DNA from: an uncultured Mollicutes bacterium
GTDB taxonomy: Bacteria; Bacillota_I; Bacilli_A; MAG-NZ
DNA length: 5,084 nt
Direction of reading: 5' to 3'
Assembly: GCA_913064935.1 (NCBI GenBank)
Contig: CAJYBF010000102.1
Span: 1-5,084 of the forward strand
The first letter of the stretch is position 1; each line of letters opens with the position of its first letter. The notes under the pieces were generated by a model, which was given only the letters and a program-made list of their open reading frames with translations, was not told the DNA's origin and ran no database searches. The translations under genes were made by a program, and so were the position numbers. Positions 1-5,084 of this stretch are shown here, piece after piece.

Positions 1-6
1 AGGTGA
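1..6 (+). promoter_or_regulatory. Ribosome binding site of the DUF4011 helicase-like gene
   Basis: AGGTGA lies just before the ATG at 11, with four bases between. It matches the right half of the Bacillota consensus AAGGAGGTGA, so the aligned spacing is normal. It fixes the start at 11. The promoter, if there is one, lies outside the window. Confidence 0.75.
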
Positions 7-10
7 GATA

Positions 11-2746
11 ATGAACGAATTCGTAGTGGATGTTCTTGATAAAAGACTTAGAAATATGAATAAAGACAACTTTGATTGTTTTAGATTAGATGCCTTTACA
101 ATTCGCGACTTATCTAGAATTCTGAAGAAAAAAGAAACCCATTTAGAAAAATTCTTATTGAAGGAAAAAATAAGCTTTCTGTCTAAGAGTTTTCAATTTC
201 CAGATAGGTACATATTATCGAAGGTTAGTTTTATAAGTACTGTCGTGCAAAACGACATTCATTCAAGAGCTTTTTTGGTATTCCAAAGTATCAGTTGGAA
301 ATTAGAAAGAGTAAAAATACCATATATTTTAGTACCTGTTAGAATCTACAATAACGGAAAATCAATAATTAAAGATGGAGACTTATTCATCAATCCAATA
401 ATTAATGAGTATTTAGATGAACCAATTGATTTAGATGTTAATTCAAATCTAATACAAGAAATAGATAATATTGAAATAGCCAATAAAATAAAAGGTGCTA
501 ACGGCCGTATTATTTATGAAATGTATTTAACACACTTTAAAGTGAAGTTCAAAAAATATAAGATACGTAATACAATGAAATCTGTTGTTGGTCCATTTAA
601 TAATGAATTAGATTGGGACAATCATAATGTATTGCCAATTGATTTTGAACTTAGGTCTGTTTATAACAGTATTATGAGTGGTAACAATACTATAGTAAAC
701 GCAACTCAAGGGACGAGAAAAATAGCTTTGATCACGAACTTGATGGCTGAATGTATTGCTAATAATAAGAGACTATTATATGTTTCTGAAAAGAATTATA
801 GATCAATAAGAAAAACTTTAACAGATGTTAAGTTAACTAATCATGTATATGATGCTAATGGAGAATTCGATCCCATCGATGAAGTGGAAGAACCAGAAAA
901 ATTTGATAAGTCCGAGATGAACGAAGTCATAAGCAACCTTCGTAAATATCAAGGCAAATTTAGTAAGGACCACAGAGGATTCAGTTTAGGGACTGTTTTC
1001 AAGGAGTTAATCAAATTAAGGGATAATCAAAAGAAGTTAATCGATATCGAGTTTTATGATGAACTAGCAATCAAAGATGTTTTGATTATAAAAAACACAC
1101 TTTTAAAATTAGAGACCACTTTAAGACGGTTAGAGATAACCAATTTATCAGAGTCTTGCTGGAACGATATAGACGTTAAAGAATCTATTGACGATGAACT
1201 AAATATGATTCAAATGATTTCAATCTTGATTGAAGAACTAGTGAAGTTAGATGGCTTAATCAAGAAGATGTCAAAAGAAGCTGGCTTTGATTTGCCTTCA
1301 TCATTAACACAACTTGATGAATCTATTTCCAATCTAGACTTCATGGATTACACACAGTATCCAGAGTCTTGGATGGAATCCTTGGAAAACTTCGAAAATG
1401 CAAAGATATCTATTAATTCAGTAAACAGTTTGGCTGGTCGAACCGACAGCATGTTTACAACTGTCAATCAAAACTATCATCCTGATATATTTGATTATGA
1501 TACAGAACAGGCCTATAAGAGTTTGTTTATGCAGTTTGATAGTTCAGAAATAAATGAGATTAACTTAATTTTAGCTGAACAAAGTAAAATCAAAAGCGAT
1601 GAGCAATTAATACTTGGTATTCTAAATCGTTTTACGGGCTATAAGACTCGTTTCGAGTCCATATTTAAATTGGATTTATCTAAAGATTTATTTAGTTTTA
1701 TTGAAAAATTCACAGAGTTACTAAACCAAGGTCAAGTCAAACCAGAGTGGTTAGGGTTAACAAAAGCTAAACAAACTAGGTTATTAAATAGCATTACTAA
1801 ATTCGTTGAACCCATTAACGAATATTATAACGCTTACGATGAAGTGTCAGAGTACTTTGATGACACCATCAATAGCGTTGAACTGATAATCATTAAAAAT
1901 TATCTAAATCATTTAAATAAAAAAAGAGTATTGAACAAAGTGGAATTAACAAACTCAGTCATTATTCTTGAAAAGCATTCGAAAAATTCCTTTTTCTTGC
2001 TGAATAGAAATAATAAAATTAAAGCAATTAATAAGCTAATTATAGTGTATAAGCAACAAGATGAGATTGCCAAAATAGAAAAAGAAGTGAGAAAATTTAT
2101 AGGAGATTTACCTCTTAAGGAGATTGAGAACATTTTAATTACTATAAAGAAAGTATTCGAATTTGATTACTCTTTCAATAGTAAAGAGGGGCTTATAGAA
2201 TTAATCAAAGATATCGGAAGTCTAAACCTAAGAGAAGTGAATGCACTAAACTTCCAATTACAGTACGACTTGTACGACTTCAATAAACTAACAAGTGGGA
2301 CCTTTTATACGAAGTGCTTAAGTGACGAGCTAGAGGTGACTCAGGATAAATTTACTAAGTTGTTCTTAGCAATCAACCGTATGTACAAGTATGAAGAGGA
2401 GCTTAAGAACCTATATATAAACAAGCCTGCAAAATTAACGGTTGACCATTTCAAAACCATTAATAGCCTTATGAGCAACTATAAAAAGAATAAATTCGAA
2501 TTAGATTCAAAAAAGGAATTTTATACCACTATTTATGGTGATAATTATAAAGGAGAACAAACAGTATTTAAATCAATTAGAATTTCGATGAGGAATTTCG
2601 GTAAATTCTCTTCATTCTTTAACAATTATGATGATCTAAAGAAACTAGCGATTGACAACAATTATAGATTTTTGTATGAAAGCGTAATTGAAATTTCTAA
2701 CCTCACAGAAAATATTCAAATAGGAATAGAGGGAACTAAAAAGTAA
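11..2746 (+). CDS. N-terminal segment of degenerate DUF4011 helicase (911 aa as terminated)
   Basis: This segment starts at ATG 11 behind a good ribosome binding site and ends at the first TAA, so it is the part most likely to be translated. Residues about 5-140 follow the DUF4011 pattern: a leading helix (LDKRLRNMNKDNF), a strand-rich FLVFQSISWKLE block near 88-99, the hallmark IPYILVPVRI near 103-112, and LFINPIINEYL near 125-135. Residues 208-260 follow the start of an SF1 helicase core. ATQGTRKIA at 231-239 occupies the place of Walker A (GPPGTGKS): the Lys is kept, but the Pro-Pro, the second Gly and the final Ser/Thr are lost. It is followed by RLLYVSEK at 254-261, a well-kept motif Ia. 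From about 300 onward the chain is predominantly helical with charged heptad-like stretches, as in the usual insert of this family. Trp is always TGG. As a stand-alone product it lacks Walker B and the second helicase lobe, so it could not work as a motor. Confidence 0.75.
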   Translation: MNEFVVDVLDKRLRNMNKDNFDCFRLDAFTIRDLSRILKKKETHLEKFLLKEKISFLSKSFQFPDRYILSKVSFISTVVQNDIHSRAFLVFQSISWKLERVKIPYILVPVRIYNNGKSIIKDGDLFINPIINEYLDEPIDLDVNSNLIQEIDNIEIANKIKGANGRIIYEMYLTHFKVKFKKYKIRNTMKSVVGPFNNELDWDNHNVLPIDFELRSVYNSIMSGNNTIVNATQGTRKIALITNLMAECIANNKRLLYVSEKNYRSIRKTLTDVKLTNHVYDANGEFDPIDEVEEPEKFDKSEMNEVISNLRKYQGKFSKDHRGFSLGTVFKELIKLRDNQKKLIDIEFYDELAIKDVLIIKNTLLKLETTLRRLEITNLSESCWNDIDVKESIDDELNMIQMISILIEELVKLDGLIKKMSKEAGFDLPSSLTQLDESISNLDFMDYTQYPESWMESLENFENAKISINSVNSLAGRTDSMFTTVNQNYHPDIFDYDTEQAYKSLFMQFDSSEINEINLILAEQSKIKSDEQLILGILNRFTGYKTRFESIFKLDLSKDLFSFIEKFTELLNQGQVKPEWLGLTKAKQTRLLNSITKFVEPINEYYNAYDEVSEYFDDTINSVELIIIKNYLNHLNKKRVLNKVELTNSVIILEKHSKNSFFLLNRNNKIKAINKLIIVYKQQDEIAKIEKEVRKFIGDLPLKEIENILITIKKVFEFDYSFNSKEGLIELIKDIGSLNLREVNALNFQLQYDLYDFNKLTSGTFYTKCLSDELEVTQDKFTKLFLAINRMYKYEEELKNLYINKPAKLTVDHFKTINSLMSNYKKNKFELDSKKEFYTTIYGDNYKGEQTVFKSIRISMRNFGKFSSFFNNYDDLKKLAIDNNYRFLYESVIEISNLTENIQIGIEGTKK
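701..724 (+). other. Degenerate Walker A (P-loop) site
   Basis: Codons 231-238 read A-T-Q-G-T-R-K-I where family members have G-P-P-G-T-G-K-S/T. The following context (ITNLMAECIANNKRLLYVSEK, split here as ITNLMAEC then IANNKRLLYVSEK) matches family members closely, so the position is secure. The missing Ser/Thr, which normally coordinates Mg2+, and the Gly-to-Arg change should prevent normal ATP binding. Confidence 0.75.
2744..2746 (+). other. First in-frame nonsense codon (TAA)
   Basis: TAA interrupts the helicase frame between ...EGTKK and FYLDVEFETIKEY.... The next 264 codons stay open in the same frame and carry on the family's helical region and Walker B. One base change would restore a sense codon such as Leu, Lys, Gln, Glu or Tyr. 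The following T makes TAA-T an efficient terminator, so strong readthrough is not expected. No frameshift is needed to join the segments. Confidence 0.8.
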
Positions 2747-3175
2747 TTTTATTTAGATGTTGAGTTTGAAACCATCAAAGAATACATCGAATACTACAAG
2801 CAATTCATAGACAAAGAAGAGTTAGTTTTGTGGAGTGAGTATCTTGAACAAAATCAAATTCTAAGAATGTATGGTCAATTAAAAATGGCTTCATCTATTA
2901 ATGACGGAGCTAAAGAGAACCTTGTAAATGACTTTTTATTCTCTTTCTACACAGCTTTATTAGAAGAAGCGTACTCTGAGGAAGATAATAAAGAGTACGT
3001 AGACTATATTTTAAATTTTAACTCGCTATTTGAAAAACGTTTCAAAAGCAATGTTTTTAGACTGAACAAAATTCCTTCTCAGAAATTAAAATCTATTAGG
3101 AAGGCTAACGTAACATTAACTAATATTTCAGGCCTAGGTACATTGAAAAGAAGCAATTATGATATGGTCATCCTA

Positions 3176-3187
3176 GATGGGGCAGAA
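3176..3187 (+). other. Degenerate Walker B site (D-G-A-E in place of D-E-A-S)
   Basis: The hydrophobic strand YDMVIL leads into Asp-Gly-Ala-Glu. Family members have Asp-Glu-Ala-Ser/Asn here. The first Asp (Mg2+ ligand) is kept, but the Glu that activates water for ATP hydrolysis is Gly. Downstream spacing to the ILIGNEQNQ strand equals that of active relatives, so the alignment is reliable. Confidence 0.75.
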
Positions 3188-3535
3188 CTAACTCACAGAA
3201 ATTACTATCATGCTCTTAGTAATTTAGGGAAACAAAGCATTTTAATTGGTAATGAACAAAACCAAATTATGGACGGCAACTTGTTTTCTCTGTTTGACAG
3301 TCTTCCAAAATATGATCTGAAACACAATTATCAACTGAGTTTGTATTTACTAGAAGACTCAAGCACTGGAGTTGTACTTAATCAAGACATATCTATTCAC
3401 AATGATTTTGTTATTATGAAGAATATGATATCTAGGTTTAAGGAAAATCCGAACCTGAGAATAAATATCGTTTGTTTTAGTGAAGATGCTAGAAAGAAAC
3501 TATATAATAATATGATAGATAAATTGTTGCGAGTT

Positions 3536-3538
3536 TAA
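3536..3538 (+). other. Second in-frame nonsense codon (TAA)
   Basis: TAA falls between ...DKLLRV and EFNNIFYKLISNV in the second helicase lobe. The frame stays open for another 179 codons to the end of the nuclease-like domain. A single substitution (for example to AAA, CAA or GAA) would restore the chain. There is no ribosome-binding sequence just after it that would support a restart. Confidence 0.8.
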
Positions 3539-4078
3539 GAATTCAATAACATTTTTTACAAATTGATAAGTAATGTTGATATTCTTTTGAATAACAACTA
3601 TATGTCTAGTTGTGATGTAACATATTTGATTATAGATGAATCGTCTTTCCAAGGAATAAAAGAATCAATTATTACTACCTTAAGAAACAGTTCAAAAATA
3701 ATCATTATAGATAAAGGGAATGTATTAGAAGATAATGATAAATTACTAAGAGATACAATACTTAGCCCTAAAATAGAACTATATAAAGAAGTTGTTGATC
3801 CAATATGTACTAAAATTACCGAGGCTTTAGGTGATGGATTTGTTTTTAAAAAAGGAGTATATCCATTTGATTTGATTGTGACCAAAGATGGAAATAAAGT
3901 AGTATTTATTAAAATCACTTTCAATCAGAAGAAATACAATGATATACTTGAAGAGAGTCATATGATAAGTGACTCCGAATATGATAATGTTACTAAGTTA
4001 ATTATTTCAGTTGATGATTTATATTTTGATTGGGAAAACACTATAAAGAATGTGAAAGATGTGATAAATAATGGTTAA
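3539..4078 (+). pseudogene. C-terminal segment: helicase lobe 2 end and Vsr/DUF559-like nuclease domain
   Basis: Open in the same frame as both upstream segments, this stretch gives 179 codons and ends at TAA 4076-4078. The first ~75 codons are the end of RecA-like lobe 2. CDVTYLIIDES stands where the family has RDVIIFS, and IITTLRNSSKIIIID where it has the LNVAxTRAR-x-x-IVVV motif VI, with only part of the Arg pattern kept. From about 3800 the pattern of the C-terminal Vsr-like nuclease appears: DPICTKITEALGDGFVFKKG, YPFDLIV, KVVFIKITF, then IISVDDLYFDWENTIKNVK, equivalent to RIWSTDWFxxP. The first active-site Asp is present (3869-3871), but the E-x-D of the IECDG motif reads K-x-T, so cleavage activity is not expected. 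A TTG at 3563 or ATG at 3602 could start a stand-alone product, but neither has a ribosome-binding site. Confidence 0.65.
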
Positions 4079-4682
4079 AGGTAATAAGACAAGAGTACGG
4101 AACTTTTTTAGAATTGTGCGTAAAAATAGAGATGATGTTAAAAAAATTAAAGAAGAATTGGATAGATTATTATCTCTTCCTTCTGTTGATATTAACACAC
4201 AGGAATATCGTGATTTCACTTTACTACATTTAGTAGTAAGATATGACAAACCACAACTTGTTGAGATGTTTATCGAAGCTGGAGTTAACCCAGAAATATC
4301 AGGAATAATGGGAGACACACCGCTTCATTACGGAGTTATGAGAAATAAGATTCAAGCGGTTAAAAAATTACTCGAATTAGAAGTTGATGTTAATGTCGGA
4401 AGTGAACGCGAACAGACACCTCTACATTACGCTGCTAGTTATGGTAGATTAGAAATGGTAGAATTACTAGTTGAAAACGGGGCTATCATTGATTTAGCTG
4501 ATGAGAATGGAATGACAGCTTTACATTATGCTGTTGATGAAGAGAATTATGAAATGACAATGAAATTACTTAGTTTCGGTGCTGATATTTTTATCGAAGA
4601 CTATGATGGTAATAGTTGCTACGACGTTGCATCGAATTCCTCAGACGAGAAATTTCAAAAGTTACTAGAAAAATATAATTAG
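4071..4682 (+). CDS. Ankyrin-repeat protein (203 aa)
   Basis: Ankyrin repeats form protein-binding solenoids, and no enzyme domain is present. The repeats fall in an exact 33-residue register: 47-79 (FTLLHLVVRY), 80-112 (DTPLHYGVMR), 113-145 (QTPLHYAASYGRLEMVELL), 146-178 (MTALHYAVDEENYEM), and a capping half repeat at 179-203 (GNSCYDVASN). Residues 1-46 are basic then helical and look like an N-terminal cap (IKEELDRLLSLPSVDINTQ). There is no signal peptide or membrane segment, so the protein is expected in the cytoplasm. The start at ATG 4071 is the first possible one, since TAA lies two codons upstream in frame. It overlaps the end of the helicase frame by 8 bases, which suggests translational coupling in the ancestral operon; the ribosome site (GAAAG near 4053-4057) is weak. 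The frame is intact and the TPLH motifs well kept, unlike the damaged gene upstream. The binding partner cannot be told from sequence. Confidence 0.9.
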   Translation: MVKGNKTRVRNFFRIVRKNRDDVKKIKEELDRLLSLPSVDINTQEYRDFTLLHLVVRYDKPQLVEMFIEAGVNPEISGIMGDTPLHYGVMRNKIQAVKKLLELEVDVNVGSEREQTPLHYAASYGRLEMVELLVENGAIIDLADENGMTALHYAVDEENYEMTMKLLSFGADIFIEDYDGNSCYDVASNSSDEKFQKLLEKYN

Positions 4683-4686
4683 GAAG
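4681..4686 (+). promoter_or_regulatory. Ribosome binding site of the small membrane protein
   Basis: AGGAAG overlaps the TAG stop of the ankyrin gene and lies 10 bases before the ATG at 4697. It sits only one base from the TTG at 4688, which is too close. This decides for ATG 4697 as the start. Confidence 0.55.
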
Positions 4687-4696
4687 ATTGATACTT

Positions 4697-5014
4697 ATGG
4701 CAAATTTATTTGAATTATTTAAAAACTATGCTAGTGGACATAACATTTTCATAATAATCATTGATATTACTTTTTTAATGATTATTTCGACCTTCTTATT
4801 TTCTATTATTAGATACAACAATAAGGCTAAGAGGAAGTTTTACCTAGTATTAGTTGTAATCGCTGCATACATCATCATCAAAGCTATTGGGCTTCCAATC
4901 ACAAGTGTAATACTAAATGATGTGATCGCATATTGGCCTGTATTTATATTAATATTATTCTTTAATGAAATAGCAATTTTTCGAAGTGCCGGTGCAAAAA
5001 ATGGCATCCAATAA
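4697..5014 (+). CDS. Small three-helix membrane protein, CdaA N-terminal-module-like, probably truncated (105 aa)
   Basis: This protein begins MANLFELFKNYASGHN and has three hydrophobic segments at about residues 17-38, 49-65 and 75-89. A short positive loop (RYNNKAKRK) follows the first helix. The layout resembles the N-terminal membrane part of CdaA-type diadenylate cyclases: helix 1 ends in IIRY (IRG in CdaA), then comes an A-x-GL-P stretch and NDVIAYWPVFILILF, as in DQ-x-ITWG-x-x-x-IIIF. CdaA continues with FQPELRR and a DAC domain (DGA, RHR); here the chain instead ends after FNEIAIFRSAGAKNGIQ. Those last ~17 residues are antisense to a glycosyltransferase-like frame, so the native 3' end is probably lost. 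ATG 4697 is preferred over TTG 4688 on ribosome-site spacing. It follows the ankyrin gene by 14 bases, so is probably co-transcribed. The membrane nature is clear; the CdaA relation is tentative. Without a DAC domain it cannot make c-di-AMP. Confidence 0.6.
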   Translation: MANLFELFKNYASGHNIFIIIIDITFLMIISTFLFSIIRYNNKAKRKFYLVLVVIAAYIIIKAIGLPITSVILNDVIAYWPVFILILFFNEIAIFRSAGAKNGIQ

Positions 5015-5084
5015 TGAATAATAGCAACATCAGGTTGGAATACGATAATTTTATTAGCGGTTCGATTCAAAGAAAATGCATTTA
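4958..5084 (-). pseudogene. Fragment of a GT4-type glycosyltransferase (partial, runs off the window end)
   Basis: Read leftward from the window end, the minus strand gives (N)AFSLNRTANKIIVFQ, then PDVAIIHYWMPFFAPAL and RKIAISLKN. This follows a block typical of the N-terminal Rossmann lobe of GT4-family glycosyltransferases: NPxSWxxxAxxI, then PDxVIxxYWxPFFAPxxxxIA. Two usual residues differ (Pro to Ala, Trp to Leu), which may be decay or natural variation. After about 4958 the frame stays open to 4840, but the family's expected next block (a strand followed by HN-x-x-PHE) is absent. That stretch is antisense to the membrane-protein helices instead. The gene is therefore cut off at its 3' side near 4955-4966; its 5' part would lie beyond 5084. 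No start, ribosome site or catalytic C-terminal lobe is visible. Such enzymes transfer sugars to surface polysaccharide or lipid acceptors; the specificity of this one cannot be told. Confidence 0.55.
5014..5084 (+). other. Possible start of a further + strand ORF, overlapping TAATG (weak)
   Basis: An ATG at 5014-5016 overlaps the TAA stop of the membrane protein by one base, and the frame stays open to the window end (MNNSNIRLEYDNFISGSIQ...). A TAATG overlap is common in operons. However, there is no ribosome-binding sequence upstream, no recognisable domain, and the same bases give a good glycosyltransferase match on the other strand. I judge it more likely a chance frame than a gene. Confidence 0.15.

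Larger units (their letters stand above)
2747..3538 (+). pseudogene. Middle segment: helicase Walker B / motif III region
   Basis: Open in the frame of the upstream segment, this stretch gives 263 codons before the next TAA. The first part (FYLDVEFETIKEYIEYY...) is helical linker. FSFYTALLEEAY matches the family's conserved Phe-x-x-AL-x-E helix. YDMVILDGAE at about 3158-3187 stands where the family has FDLVIFDEAS, and KQSILIGNEQNQ at about 3233-3265 where it has KQVVVVGDPKQL. The catalytic Glu of Walker B and the GD...Q of motif III are therefore gone. DLKHNYQLS after it matches the LRWHYRS stretch. A TTG at 2828 could in principle restart translation, with GAAGAG at 2816-2821 as a weak ribosome site giving 236 aa. 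That sequence also codes Glu-Glu in the linker, so I regard the match as chance. Confidence 0.7.
11..4078 (+). pseudogene. DUF4011 / DNA2-like SF1 helicase with Vsr-like nuclease domain, degenerate, broken by two in-frame stops
   Basis: This entry treats the three open segments as one gene. They share exactly one frame, with stops only at TAA 2744-2746 and TAA 3536-3538, and homology continues across both. In full-length codon numbering the domains are: DUF4011 at about 5-180; first part of the RecA-like core at about 208-275; a long helical insert at about 300-1000; the Walker B part of the core at about 1040-1100; the second RecA-like lobe at about 1100-1255; and a Vsr/DUF559-like nuclease fold at about 1264-1352. 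About 1,355 codons is a normal length for this family. Active relatives are ATP-driven nucleic-acid helicases, and helicase-Vsr fusions are reported among anti-phage genes. Here all recognisable catalytic motifs are altered, so no ATPase or nuclease activity is expected. Two independent nonsense codons favour a pseudogene. Expression as separate pieces remains possible. Confidence 0.8.

Noticed and set aside
241..257. Perfect inverted repeat TGTCGT-gcaaa-ACGACA
   Set aside because: A 6-base stem inside the DUF4011 coding region, not followed by a T run and with no role suggested by position. It is expected by chance in 5 kb.
1909..2133. Minus-strand open frame of about 74 codons inside the helicase insert
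   Set aside because: It lies wholly antisense to a frame with clear domain similarity, has a low-complexity hydrophobic product and no ribosome-binding site.
2263..2280. Tandem 9-base repeat GTACGACTT x2
   Set aside because: Only two copies, in frame as Y-D-L-Y-D-F within the helical insert. A minor duplication without wider structure.
3955..3975. Inverted repeat GAGTCA-(9)-TGACTC
   Set aside because: A short stem inside the nuclease-like coding segment; no T run, not at a gene boundary.
11..4078. Alternative genetic code or recoding (TAA as sense; TGA as Trp)
   Set aside because: TAA also ends the helicase frame (4076) and the membrane gene (5012). All Trp codons are TGG and no in-frame TGA occurs. 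TAA-T and TAA-G contexts with no obvious downstream recoding structure do not suggest programmed readthrough.
3598..4318. Two minus-strand open frames (3598-3924 and 4019-4318)
   Set aside because: Both are antisense to the nuclease-like segment and the ankyrin gene, whose + strand products carry recognisable motifs. Neither reverse product resembles anything.
4688..4696. TTG 4688 as the start of the membrane protein
   Set aside because: The ribosome site AGGAAG would be one base away. ATG 4697 has workable spacing and begins a typical N-terminus (MANLFELF).
1..5084. tRNA, rRNA, CRISPR array, IS ends, riboswitch or rho-independent terminator
   Set aside because: I looked for these on both strands and saw no conserved tRNA arms, regularly spaced repeats, transposase motifs or GC-rich hairpin plus T-run. 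There is no non-coding gap longer than about 15 bases between the + strand genes.

Overview
The window is AT-rich DNA (roughly 30% GC by eye) from a low-GC Gram-positive-type bacterium (Bacillota, or an Acholeplasma-like relative). Evidence: a strong Shine-Dalgarno site (AGGTGA) before the first gene, Arg mostly AGA, and Trp written only as TGG, with TAA and TAG as gene ends. This argues against the TGA=Trp code of Mycoplasma. All convincing genes but one lie on the + strand, closely packed.

Positions 11-4078 are one continuous reading frame of about 1,355 codons. It is interrupted only by two in-frame TAA codons (2744-2746 and 3536-3538); there is no frameshift. Read through, it has the architecture of a very large DUF4011 / DNA2-like superfamily 1 helicase with a C-terminal Vsr/DUF559-like nuclease domain, a type found in defence islands. 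Every catalytic motif I can locate is altered: Walker A, Walker B, motif III and the nuclease acidic residues. It therefore looks like a pseudoenzyme, or an old inactive paralogue, that later acquired two nonsense codons. Most annotators would call it a pseudogene, or three fragments.

Positions 4071-4682 encode an intact ankyrin-repeat protein whose start overlaps the helicase end by 8 bases. After 14 bases comes a small three-helix membrane protein (4697-5014) resembling the N-terminal membrane module of the diadenylate cyclase CdaA, without the cyclase domain.

The last ~125 bases, read on the minus strand, encode a recognisable piece of a GT4-type glycosyltransferase containing YWMPFFAP. 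It overlaps the 3' end of the membrane-protein ORF antisense. The two homologies meet near 4955-4966, so this looks like a rearrangement breakpoint (or an assembly join) between two truncated genes.

Overall this is an accessory, decaying neighbourhood: a dead helicase-nuclease, an ankyrin protein, a truncated membrane gene and a truncated glycosyltransferase. A working undescribed system would have to rest on the ankyrin protein and an inactive helicase scaffold. That is possible, but the sequence favours decay.
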